Below the pieces are notes generated by a model. It searched no databases, had not been told where the DNA came from, and was given only the letters and a program-made list of their open reading frames with translations. From Mycobacterium barrassiae (GTDB lineage Bacteria > Actinomycetota > Actinomycetes > Mycobacteriales > Mycobacteriaceae), in assembly GCF_025822765.1 (NCBI RefSeq), contig NZ_JACKUK010000023.1:391535-455534 (forward strand): a stretch of 64,000 nt of DNA, given 5' to 3'. Positions 26,321 through 35,186 of this stretch are shown here, in pieces. Within the stretch, counting starts at the first letter, position 1. Every line of letters starts with the position of its first letter. The translations under genes were made by a program, and so were the position numbers.

Positions 26321-26368
26321 CGCTTCCCCTTCAAGTAAGGTCCCTAAATTCAAGACCGAGGGGAAGCG
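26321..26368. promoter_or_regulatory. 9-bp inverted repeat covering the ribosome-binding site of the flavoprotein gene
   Basis: CGCTTCCCC (26321-26329) is an exact reverse complement of GGGGAAGCG (26360-26368). The right arm contains the Shine-Dalgarno GGGGAAG, five bases before the GTG start at 26372. If transcribed, the left arm would hide the ribosome-binding site. A TAAGGT (26336-26341) inside the loop could itself be a -10, in which case the repeat would be an operator. Confidence 0.4.
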
Positions 26369-26371
26369 TTC

Positions 26372-27988
26372 GTGGCCGGCCGGCAGTTTTCACTGATCGT
26401 TGGATATGGCACCGATATGGGCAACGCCGAGGACGCGGCGATGACCCTCACCGAGTTGCTCGGCACCGCTGGGATCGAAGCGGAGGCCATCGAACTCAAC
26501 CAGATCGACGTCGGCGACCTTCAGACGGCCACCCACTTCGTGGTCGTCACATCCACGTTCGGCGACGGTGAGTTCCCCGACAACGCCACCCTGTTCTGGG
26601 AAGCGATCAGCGGTGAGACAGAGCGACTCGAACACCTGAGCTTCGCTGTGCTGGCCCTCGGCGACAGTTCGTACGACCTCTTCTGCAACGCAGGCAAGTT
26701 GCTCGACGAGCGACTCGAGGAACTCGGCGCCACCCGGCTGACCGAACGAGTGGACATCGACGGCTTCTACGAAGAGCCGGCCAAGGCGTGGTCGACCGAT
26801 GTCGTCAAGTTGCTGGCCGCCGAACAGAGCGGTTCGACGCCGACTGCCGTCGTCACCGTCATCGAGGACACCGAGCCTACGTCGACCCGCGAGCGTAACC
26901 ATCCCGTCGACGTCCGACTGGTCGTCAACCGACGGCTCACCGCCGACGCGTCCGACAAGGAGGTCCGCCACTACGAACTGGACCTCGCCAACACCGGAAT
27001 CACTTACACCGCAGGCGATTCGATTGCGGTGCACGCGACCAACGATCCCGTACTCGTCGAGGCGGTGCTGGCACAGCTGGGCGTCGGAGCCGACTACCCG
27101 GTCGTCGGCCACGACGAACCGCTGGGCGTGCTGCTGACGAATAGCCTGGAGATCCGGACGCCATCACGCGCGCTGAAGGCATTGGTGGCCAGCCGAACCA
27201 ACGATGAACAGGCGATCGCCGCGCTCAACAGTGACGGTGCGACGGTGCCCGGTTCCTGGCTCTAGGGCAAGGATGTGCTCGACCTGATCAAGTTGGGCGG
27301 CCTGGCCGCCGACGAGGTGATCGACACACTGCGTCCGCTGCAGTTCCGCGACTACTCGATCGCGTCGAGCCCGCTGATATCCGCCGACCGCGTCAACCTG
27401 ACTGTCGCCACAGTGCGCTACCACGCCGAGGACCGCACACACGGCGGCGTGGCCTCCACGTTCCTGGCCGAACGCGGGGAGATGGTGCGCGTGCATCTGC
27501 GCCCGAACCACCACTTCCGGCTGCCCGCCGATGATGCGCCGATCATCATGATCGGCCCTGGCACGGGCATCGCGCCGTTCCGCGCCTTCCTGCAGGAGCG
27601 TCAGGCGACCGGAGCGCGGGGACGGTCGTGGTTGTTTTTCGGCGACCGGCGACGGGCCACCGATTTCCTCTACGGTGACGAGTTGCAGGCCTTCGCGGAG
27701 GCGGGCACCCTCAGCAGACTCGACCTCGCCTTCTCACGTGACAGTACGCAGGGGACGCCGAAAACCTATGTGCAGCACCGTATGCGGGAACACGCCGCCG
27801 AGCTCTATCGCTGGCTGCAGGACGGCGCGTACCTCTACGTCTGCGGCGACGCCGAACGGATGGCCAAGGATGTCGACGCGACACTGCACGACATCGTCGC
27901 CACCTGCGGCGGAATGGATCCGGCTGCGGCGCACGCGTACGTCAACGACCTCATCAAGTCACACCGGTACCTGCGCGACGTTTACTAG
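26372..27988 (+). pseudogene. Diflavin (FMN/FAD) NADPH reductase, CysJ-like, interrupted by an in-frame TAG
   Basis: One reading frame of 539 codons encodes a complete sulfite-reductase-flavoprotein-like enzyme except for a TAG at 27263-27265. Before it (297 residues) are the FMN flavodoxin domain (GYGTDMGNAE near residues 11-20, STFGDGEFPDN) and the start of the FAD domain. After it, in the same frame, come RDYSIASSP (FAD), GGVAST, GPGTGIAPFRAFLQER (NADPH) and a C-terminal RDVY. The local reading SWL-stop-GKDVLDL fits a Trp codon (TGG to TAG) in relatives. A lone N-terminal half would lack electron input from NADPH. A sequencing error or readthrough is possible. Confidence 0.8.
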
Positions 27989-29058
27989 CGGAACACCTTG
28001 CCCCGCAGGATCACCAGGTCCGGGTGATTGACGACGTCCGCGCCCGCTCGGGGGTCGTCGCGGTAGCAGACCAGGTCGGCCGAGGCGCCGTGCTCGATTC
28101 GTGCCCGGCCCAACCACTCTCGAGCGTCCCAGCACGCCGCGCCCAACGCGTCGGTGGGACTCATCCCGACGCCCTTGAGCGCGTCGATCTCGTCGGCGAT
28201 CCGCCCGTGCGCGACCATGCTGCCCGCGTCGGTGCCCGCGTAAAGCGGCACGCCCGCCTCGCGCGCGGCGGCGATGCGCGCGGGACACTTCTGGTGCAGG
28301 TCGCGCATGTGGCGTGCGTAAACCGGGAATTTGGCTGCGTTATCGGCGATTCCGGGGAAGTTCTCGATGTTGATGAGCGTGGGTACCAGCGCGGTGCCGT
28401 ACTCGACCATCAGGTCGATGGTGTCGTCGGTCAAGCCGGTGCCGTGCTCGATGCAGTCGATTCCGGCTTTGATCAGCCCAGGCAGCGCGTCCTCACTGAA
28501 TACGTGCGCGGTGACGCGGGCGCCGTTGTCGTGGGCGGCATCGATGGCGGCTTTCAACGCGTCGTCGGACCACAGCGGTGCCAGGTCTCCGATCTCGCGG
28601 TCGATCCAGTCGCCGACGAGCTTCACCCAGCCGTCGCCGAACCGCGCCTGCTCGGCGACCGCCTCGGGCAGCTGGGACTCGTCGTCCAGCTCAATCGCGA
28701 AGCCGCGCTGATAGCGCTTGGGTTTGGCGAGGTGGCGACCCGCGCGGATGATTCGCGGCAGGTCGTCATGATCGTCGAGGCTACGGGTGTCGATGGGTGA
28801 GCCCGCGTCACGCAGCAACAGGGCGCCCACGTCGCGTTCGACCTTGGCCTGCTCGACGCACTCGTCGATGTTGTCGATCGCACCGTGCTCGCCGAGTCCG
28901 ACATGGCAGTGCGCGTCCACGAGACCCGGCAGAATCCATCCGCCGTCGAAGACGGTCTCCGCATCGGCGACGGGCTCCGCGCTCAAAACACCGTCGACGA
29001 TCCACCACTCCACCGGCTCCTCGTCGGGTAGACCCCGACCGCGCAGGTGCAGGCGCAT
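27985..29058 (-). CDS. Amidohydrolase family protein (Rv2915c-like)
   Basis: This 357-residue TIM-barrel metallohydrolase has the first metal motif in LPGLVDAHCHVGLG, a VTAHVFSEDAL histidine, an IEHGT histidine and the catalytic Asp in YAGTDAGS. This is the amidohydrolase order of imidazolonepropionase/prolidase-like enzymes. The conserved KLVGDWIDR segment may supply a carboxylated Lys. The substrate is unknown. It starts 1 bp after the ffh stop. Its own stop shares the tetranucleotide CTAG with the convergent flavoprotein gene. Confidence 0.85.
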   Translation of the reverse strand: MRLHLRGRGLPDEEPVEWWIVDGVLSAEPVADAETVFDGGWILPGLVDAHCHVGLGEHGAIDNIDECVEQAKVERDVGALLLRDAGSPIDTRSLDDHDDLPRIIRAGRHLAKPKRYQRGFAIELDDESQLPEAVAEQARFGDGWVKLVGDWIDREIGDLAPLWSDDALKAAIDAAHDNGARVTAHVFSEDALPGLIKAGIDCIEHGTGLTDDTIDLMVEYGTALVPTLINIENFPGIADNAAKFPVYARHMRDLHQKCPARIAAAREAGVPLYAGTDAGSMVAHGRIADEIDALKGVGMSPTDALGAACWDAREWLGRARIEHGASADLVCYRDDPRAGADVVNHPDLVILRGKVFR

Positions 29059-29059
29059 A

Positions 29060-30619
29060 TCAGTTCTTGGGGAACTTCAGCTTCGACAGATCGATGTCGG
29101 CGAGGCCAGGCGGAAGCTCGTCGAGGCCCTTGGGCATATTCGACAGGTCGGGGAAGCCGGCAGGCATTCCGGCGCCCAGTGGATTGCGCACCTTCGGCGG
29201 CGTCGGCCCGCTCCCCTTCTTCCGGCCCTTTTGCCCCTTGCCCTTCTTGCCCTTACCCGACTTGCGGGTCGAGGACTTGCGGCCGAAGGGCATGCCCATC
29301 TGGCCCGCCATCGACGACATCATCTTGCGCGCCTCGAAGAACCGCTCAACGAGCTGGTTGACCTCACCGACCGTGACACCGGAGCCGTTGGCGATACGCA
29401 GCCGGCGCGAACCGTTGATGATCTTCGGGTCTGCCCGCTCCTCGGGCGTCATCCCGCGGATGATCGCCTGCAGCCGGTCGAGCGACTTGTCGTCGACGGC
29501 CGCCAGCGCGTCCTTCATCTGCCCCGCGCCGGGCAGCATGCCCAGCAGGTTGCCGATCGGACCCATCTTGCGGATCGCGAGCATCTGCTCGAGGAAGTCC
29601 TCCAGCGTCAGCTCGCCGCTGCCGATCTTGGCGGCCGCCTCTTCGGCCTTCTGGGCGTCGAAGACCTGCTCGGCCTGCTCGATGAGGGTGAGCACGTCGC
29701 CCATGCCCAGGATCCGGCTTGCCATGCGGTCGGGGTGGAAGACGTCGAAGTCCTCGAGCTTCTCACCTGCGGAGGCGAACAGGATCGGCACGCCGGTGAT
29801 CTCGCGCACCGACAGTGCGGCACCACCGCGGGCGTCGCCGTCGAGCTTGGTCAGCACCACACCGGTGAAGCCGACGCCCTCGCGGAACGCCTCGGCGGTG
29901 GTGACGGCATCCTGGCCGATCATCGCGTCGAGCACGAAGATCACTTCGTCGGGATTGATGGCGTCCCGGATCGCGGCGGCCTGGCTCATCAGCTCGTCGT
30001 CGATGCCGAGGCGCCCGGCGGTGTCGACGATGACAATGTCGAAGTGCTTGGCCTTCGCCTCGGCGAGGCCGGCCGCCGCCACCGCGACGGGATCCCCGGG
30101 CGCCGAGTCGTCGGAGCCCTCGATGGTGCCGGGATGCGGGGCGAACACCTCGACACCGGCGCGTTGACCGACGATCTGGAGCTGGTTGACGGCGCCGGGC
30201 CGCTGAAGGTCGCACGCCACAAGGAGCGGCGAATTACCCTGCCCCTTCAGCCATTTCGCGAGCTTGCCGGCCAGCGTGGTCTTACCGGAGCCCTGCAGAC
30301 CCGCGAGCATGATGACCGTCGGCGGGGTCTTGGCGAACGCCAGCTGGCGCGTCTCGCCGCCGAGGATCGTGATCAGTTCCTCGTTGACGATCTTGACGAC
30401 CTGCTGGGCGGGGTTCAGCGCGCCGGATACCTCCGCACCCTTGGCGCGTTCCTTGATCCGTGCGACGAACTCGCGCACCACCGGCAGCGAGACGTCCGCT
30501 TCGAGCAGCGCCAACCGAATCTCGCGGGTCGTCGCGTCGATGTCGGCGTCGGACAACCGCCCCTTGCCGCGCAGCCCCTGGAGGGCGCCGGTCAACCGGT
30601 CGGACAGCGATTCAAACAC
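29060..30619 (-). CDS. ffh: Signal recognition particle protein Ffh
   Basis: This 519-residue SRP54 GTPase recognises signal sequences on ribosomes and docks with FtsY. The N domain starts VFESLSDRLTGAL and the G domain has GLQGSGKTT (G1), DTAGRLG (G3) and TKLDGDARGG (G4). The methionine-rich M domain (KMMSSMAGQMGMPF) is followed by a Lys/Gly-rich and Pro-rich tail ending LSKLKFPKN. I chose the GTG at 30619, which gives the family N-terminus; frame-open codons to 30676 are not conserved. It is followed directly by the amidohydrolase. Confidence 0.96.
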   Translation of the reverse strand: MFESLSDRLTGALQGLRGKGRLSDADIDATTREIRLALLEADVSLPVVREFVARIKERAKGAEVSGALNPAQQVVKIVNEELITILGGETRQLAFAKTPPTVIMLAGLQGSGKTTLAGKLAKWLKGQGNSPLLVACDLQRPGAVNQLQIVGQRAGVEVFAPHPGTIEGSDDSAPGDPVAVAAAGLAEAKAKHFDIVIVDTAGRLGIDDELMSQAAAIRDAINPDEVIFVLDAMIGQDAVTTAEAFREGVGFTGVVLTKLDGDARGGAALSVREITGVPILFASAGEKLEDFDVFHPDRMASRILGMGDVLTLIEQAEQVFDAQKAEEAAAKIGSGELTLEDFLEQMLAIRKMGPIGNLLGMLPGAGQMKDALAAVDDKSLDRLQAIIRGMTPEERADPKIINGSRRLRIANGSGVTVGEVNQLVERFFEARKMMSSMAGQMGMPFGRKSSTRKSGKGKKGKGQKGRKKGSGPTPPKVRNPLGAGMPAGFPDLSNMPKGLDELPPGLADIDLSKLKFPKN

Positions 30620-30634
30620 GCGCTCCACCCTACT

Positions 30635-30697
30635 TCCCCCGGTCGTCCCCCTGCCTTCGGCGGGCGGTACCCCCAACGCTCTCCTGCCCGCCGGACC
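30635..30697. repeat. C-rich palindromic spacer between glnD and ffh
   Basis: The spacer contains CTGCCTTCGGCGGGCGGTAC and a later TGCCCGCCGG, which can pair in several ways (for example CGGCGGGC with GCCCGCCG). It is similar in style to the spacer at 17326-17367. It may reduce glnD readthrough into ffh. No exact repeat unit was established. Confidence 0.35.
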
Positions 30698-33187
30698 CTA
30701 ACTGGCCTCTGAAACCGGCTTCGCAGGCGCAGGTGCCGGCAGGACGGCGTACAGGTCGCGCTCGAGTTCGGCACGCACCGCTTCGACGTTGCCGGAGGCC
30801 AGCGCGGGGCCCGAGATGCCGAAGACGTCGACCACAGACGAACCCAGCGTGGTGACCTTCGCCCACGCGATATCGACGCCGTCGCGTTCGAACACCGCCG
30901 TCAGCCTCGCCAGCAGCCCGGTGCGGTCCGTGCTGCGGATCTGCACCACCAGCTCACCCGGGGCTCGACCCTCGGACCACAGGATCCGCGGCGGAGCGGT
31001 CACGTGGTTGATCGGCACCGCGTCCGGCACCTCCCCTGCGCGCGCCGTCCCGTACTGGGCGGCCTCGCGATCGCGTTTGTCCAACGACGCGAGCGCGTCG
31101 AGGTCGCCGTCGAGAGCGAGGATCCACTGCTGCCGCAACAACTCGGCCGCCGGCGGAGACCCGAAGTGCGGTGAGACGACGAACGTGTTGATCGCCGAAC
31201 CCGCGTGCCCGTTGACCGACGCCGAATGCACGCGCAGCGAGTTCAGTGCAAGCACACCCGCCGCCTTGGACAACAACCCCCTGCGGTCGGGCGCGATCAT
31301 GGTCACGTTGTAGATGTGGGGACTGTCGGCGGGCGTGAGCTCGACATGCACACCGACCTCGGCCGCCAGCGAAAGGTAGCGCGGGTCAATGGGATCGGGT
31401 TCCGGCAACGGTTCCCCGGCCATCACCAGCCGGCAGCGACGCACCAGATCGCCGATGAGCGAGGCCTTCCAGTCGCCCCACACCCCAGGACCCGTCGCGA
31501 GCGAGTCCGCTTCGGCCAGCACATGCAGCAGTTCGAGCACGACCAGGTCACCGTCGAGGGCTTCGACCACCGCCGCGATGGTCTTGGCGTCCTGCAGATC
31601 GCGTCGCGTGGCGGTGTGCGGCAGCAGCAGATGGTGGCGCACCACCTTGGACAGGATGTCGACATCCGATGGCCACAGGCCGAGCCGGGTGCCGATCTGA
31701 ACCGCCAGGTCGGCGCCGATGACGCTGTGGTCGCCACCGCGGCCCTTGCCGATGTCGTGGCACAGCGCGCCGAGGAGCAACAGATCGGGCCGCAACACTC
31801 TGGTGGTGAATGCGCTTGCCCGCGAGACGGTTTCGACGAGGTGGCGATCCACGGTCCAGATATGCACCACGTCGCGGGGCGGCAGGTCGCGGACCGCACC
31901 CCACTCGGGAAAAAGACGGCCCCACAGACCGGTGCGGTCCAGCGCCTCGATGGTGGCCACTGCGGGCGGGCCGGCAGCCAGCATGACCAGCAGGTCCTTG
32001 AGCGCCTGGCGCGGCCACGGGGTGCGCAGCTCGGGCGCGGTTTCAGAGAGCCGGGCCAGCGTGGACGACGCCATCGGCAGGCCGGTGTTGGCTGACGCGG
32101 CCGCCACCCGCAGGATCAGGCCGGGGTCACGTTCGGGGCGCGCGTCGCGCGCGAGGATCACCTCACCGGCGAACTCGATCACACCTTCGTCGAGAGGGCG
32201 GCGCGTGGGACGGCGAAAGGCAGAGAGCCCGCGTCTGGGCAGCGCATTGGCGGCGGTGCGGATACCGGCCTCGACGTAGAAGCTGATGGTGCGCGCCGCG
32301 TCGGACAGCATGCGGGCCAGATCGAAGCGGTCTCCGATGCGCAGCGCCGCGCCGATCTCATCGGCGTGCTGGGCCAGCAGCAGCTCGCGGCCACGCCCGG
32401 CGACCCGGTGCAGCTCGGTGCGGACATTCAATAGCGTCATGTGCGCCTCACCCAGCGACTCGGTCGGCGAGGCGAGAGACCGGCTGGGATAGACATCGGC
32501 GAGCTGCGCGATCGCCAGTGCGTTGAGCAGTTGAACGTCGCGCAGGCCGCCGCGGCCGCATTTGAGGTCGGGCTCTGCGCGGTGGGCGATCTCGCCGCTG
32601 CGCTCCCACCGCGCGCGGGTGTGCTCGACGAGTTCTTCGAAGCGCGAGGCGATTCCGGTGCGCCACTGCCGTCGCGCTCCACCGATCAGCAGGTTCGATA
32701 GATCCGAATCACCGGCGATATGCCGCGCTTCGAGCATCGCGAGCCCGGCGGAGATGTCGTCGTTGGCGACGGCCAGCGCCTCGGGCACCGTCCGGACGCT
32801 GTGGTCGATGCGAATATTGGCGTCCCACAACGGATACCAGAGTAGTTCGGCGACCTGGCCGACAACGTCGTGCGGCATGTTGTCGTGGAGCAATGTCAGG
32901 TCGAGATCGGAGTAGGGCACCAGTTCGCCGCGGCCGAGCCCACCGGTCGCGACGATGGCGAAGCCGCTGGTCGGCGTGATGCCGATCTCGGCGGCCTTTG
33001 TGGTGAGCCAGAATTCGTGCAGATCCAGCAGAGCGTCGCGCAGCGCCGCCGAATCCAGGTGGCGGGCGTCATTGGTCAGCAGCTGCTCGGCGGCCTGCGC
33101 CAGATCGGTCGCGGGACGCAAAGAGCCCGCCGCCGGGGCCTCCCATCGAGGACGCCCGGCGGCGGGATCTGGTCTCTGCTCTGTCAT
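30698..33187 (-). CDS. glnD: PII nucleotidylyltransferase / removing enzyme GlnD
   Basis: This 829-residue bifunctional enzyme modifies the PII protein according to glutamine level; in actinobacteria the modification is adenylylation. The nucleotidyltransferase domain has [19 protein letters not shown] near residue 80. The HD hydrolase domain has [20 protein letters not shown] near the middle, and two ACT domains end the protein ([33 protein letters not shown]). I chose the ATG at 33187, which follows GGGAGGA. It is the third gene of amt-glnB-glnD, 80 bp after glnB. Confidence 0.95.
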   Translation of the reverse strand: MTEQRPDPAAGRPRWEAPAAGSLRPATDLAQAAEQLLTNDARHLDSAALRDALLDLHEFWLTTKAAEIGITPTSGFAIVATGGLGRGELVPYSDLDLTLLHDNMPHDVVGQVAELLWYPLWDANIRIDHSVRTVPEALAVANDDISAGLAMLEARHIAGDSDLSNLLIGGARRQWRTGIASRFEELVEHTRARWERSGEIAHRAEPDLKCGRGGLRDVQLLNALAIAQLADVYPSRSLASPTESLGEAHMTLLNVRTELHRVAGRGRELLLAQHADEIGAALRIGDRFDLARMLSDAARTISFYVEAGIRTAANALPRRGLSAFRRPTRRPLDEGVIEFAGEVILARDARPERDPGLILRVAAASANTGLPMASSTLARLSETAPELRTPWPRQALKDLLVMLAAGPPAVATIEALDRTGLWGRLFPEWGAVRDLPPRDVVHIWTVDRHLVETVSRASAFTTRVLRPDLLLLGALCHDIGKGRGGDHSVIGADLAVQIGTRLGLWPSDVDILSKVVRHHLLLPHTATRRDLQDAKTIAAVVEALDGDLVVLELLHVLAEADSLATGPGVWGDWKASLIGDLVRRCRLVMAGEPLPEPDPIDPRYLSLAAEVGVHVELTPADSPHIYNVTMIAPDRRGLLSKAAGVLALNSLRVHSASVNGHAGSAINTFVVSPHFGSPPAAELLRQQWILALDGDLDALASLDKRDREAAQYGTARAGEVPDAVPINHVTAPPRILWSEGRAPGELVVQIRSTDRTGLLARLTAVFERDGVDIAWAKVTTLGSSVVDVFGISGPALASGNVEAVRAELERDLYAVLPAPAPAKPVSEAS

Positions 33188-33267
33188 TTCGTGTCCTCCC
33201 CCGGCCCTTACCTCTAAACGCTCACGGTGCAACGGCCGGGAGACAACCTCTTATTACGTCACGTCGG

Positions 33268-33606
<339 letters not shown>

Positions 33607-33639
33607 TTAGTTCATCCCTTCCGATGAAATTGTCGCCGA

Positions 33640-35007
33640 TCAGGCGAACTCGTAAGCCGTTTCAGCGTGTTCGGCTTCATCGATACCAGTCTCCTCGTCT
33701 TCTTCGCTCACACGCCAACCCAGCGGCTTCACGATGAACGCGATGATCGCGGTCATGATCCCGGTGAACACGACTGCCACCACAGCGATTACCGCCTGGA
33801 TGACCAGCTGCTGGAAACCGCCGCCGTAGAACAAACCGGTTTCAGTCGCCAGCAAGCCGATACCAATGGTGCCCCACAGCCCAGCGACGAGGTGCACACC
33901 GACGACGTCGAGCGAGTCGTCATAGCCGAGCTTGTACTTCAGGCTGATGGCAAGTGCCGACAGCGCGCCGGCGATGGCACCGAGGATCAGCGAGCCGACC
34001 GGCGACAGCGCACCGCATGCCGGGGTGATCGCGACGAGGCCTGCAACGATGCCCGAGGCGGCACCGACGCTCGTCGGCTTGCCGTCACGGATGCGCTCCA
34101 CCAACAGCCAGCCCAGCATTGCGGCGGCAGTCGCGGCGGTGGTGTTCACCCAGACCTGGCCGGCGAGCATATCGGCGGCACCCTCGGAGCCCACGTTGAA
34201 GCCGAACCATCCGAACCACAGGATCGACGCACCGAGCAGGACGAACGGAACGTTGTGCGGCCGGTAGGCGATCTTGCCGAATCCACGTCGCTTACCGAGA
34301 AGCAGAGCGAGCACAAGCGCTGCCATACCCGCGTTGATGTGCACCACGGTGCCACCGGCGAAGTCGATGGGCGCAACGTTGGCCGAGCCCGCTTCAGCGT
34401 CGTAGCCGAATATCCATGATGCGAAGCCGTTTTCGGCCCCCGACAGCAGTCCGCCACCCCAAACCATGTGGGCCAGGGGGAAGTAGACAAGGGTGACCCA
34501 GATGCCCCCGAAGAGCAGCCAGGTGCCGAACTTCATCCGCTCTGCCATCGCGCCGCTGATCAGGGCGACGGTGATGACTGCGAAGGTGAGCTGGAAACCG
34601 ACCCAGACGATCGCGGGAACCGTCCCGAAGCCGCCGAGAACGTAGAGCGTGTCCTCGCCGACTTCCTTGGTTTCCAGAAGTTGGCTGACCCCGAATAACG
34701 AGAAGGGGTTGTCGAAGATACCCAGGATGTCGCTATTGCCGGTGTGTGCCGACGCGAACGACATCGAGTAGCCCCACAACACATAGATGACGCTGACGGT
34801 GCCGATGGAGCCGAACGACATCATCATCATGTTGAGCACGGACTTCTGACGCGACAGGCCGCCGTAGAAGAACGCCAGGCCCGGTGTCATGAACAACACC
34901 AGCGCCGCAGCCGTAAGCACCCACGCGGTGTCGCCGGCGCTCATGCCGTCTGGACCAAAGGGCGCGAACGCATCGTCGGGTAGGGCTAAAGGTAAGGCTA
35001 GAACCAC
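33640..35007 (-). CDS. amt: Ammonium transporter
   Basis: This 455-residue Amt/MEP/Rh channel has about eleven membrane helices. Conserved blocks are DTAWVLTAAALVLFMTPGLA at the start, FFYGGLSRQKSVLNMMMMS, DFAGGTVVHINAG (first pore His) and the later GVHLVAG (second pore His). The C-terminal cytoplasmic tail is acidic and would contact PII. The GTG start at 35007 is preceded by AGGAGG. Transcription is probably under GlnR, given the boxes at 35074-35143. Confidence 0.95.
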   Translation of the reverse strand: MVLALPLALPDDAFAPFGPDGMSAGDTAWVLTAAALVLFMTPGLAFFYGGLSRQKSVLNMMMMSFGSIGTVSVIYVLWGYSMSFASAHTGNSDILGIFDNPFSLFGVSQLLETKEVGEDTLYVLGGFGTVPAIVWVGFQLTFAVITVALISGAMAERMKFGTWLLFGGIWVTLVYFPLAHMVWGGGLLSGAENGFASWIFGYDAEAGSANVAPIDFAGGTVVHINAGMAALVLALLLGKRRGFGKIAYRPHNVPFVLLGASILWFGWFGFNVGSEGAADMLAGQVWVNTTAATAAAMLGWLLVERIRDGKPTSVGAASGIVAGLVAITPACGALSPVGSLILGAIAGALSALAISLKYKLGYDDSLDVVGVHLVAGLWGTIGIGLLATETGLFYGGGFQQLVIQAVIAVVAVVFTGIMTAIIAFIVKPLGWRVSEEDEETGIDEAEHAETAYEFA

Positions 35008-35073
35008 TTTGTGTGAACCTCCTTGGGAAGCGGGCCAATCGCATCGGCCTCGCAAAGAGACTCTGTGGCGCGC

Positions 35074-35089
35074 GTTTCACCCGTGATGC
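35074..35089 (-). promoter_or_regulatory. Degenerate third GlnR-like half-site pair
   Basis: On the minus strand this reads GCATC-ACGGGT-GAAAC. The GAAAC half is intact and 22 bp from that of the next box, but the partner half is poor. It could extend cooperative GlnR binding toward the amt promoter. Confidence 0.35.
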
Positions 35090-35095
35090 GCTCAA

Positions 35096-35112
35096 GTTTC
35101 ATCAATGTGAAC
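35096..35112 (-). promoter_or_regulatory. GlnR-like box upstream of amt
   Basis: On the minus strand this reads GTTCAC-ATTGAT-GAAAC, which keeps the AC-N9-AC core and the GAAAC half-site of actinobacterial GlnR boxes. It lies about 90 bp before the amt start, a usual place for activation. Confidence 0.6.
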
Positions 35113-35127
35113 GCGCAGGCATTCGTG

Positions 35128-35143
35128 GTTACGCTCATGTTTC
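35128..35143 (-). promoter_or_regulatory. Second GlnR-like box upstream of amt
   Basis: On the minus strand this reads GAAAC-ATGAGC-GTAAC, again with an AC-N9-AC core. Paired boxes are usual for strongly GlnR-activated genes. Confidence 0.55.
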
Positions 35144-35186
35144 ACCAACGAAAGCGCGCGTACTATCCGGCCAATCCGGGTGTTCG

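Noticed and set aside
27263-27265. Recoding (selenocysteine or pyrrolysine) at the flavoprotein TAG
   Set aside because: Selenocysteine uses TGA, and pyrrolysine is not expected in mycobacteria. A Trp-to-stop change is simpler.
28787-30712. 641-codon plus-strand frame opposite ffh and the amidohydrolase
   Set aside because: It is the antisense shadow of high-GC coding sequence; the minus-strand genes are unambiguous.
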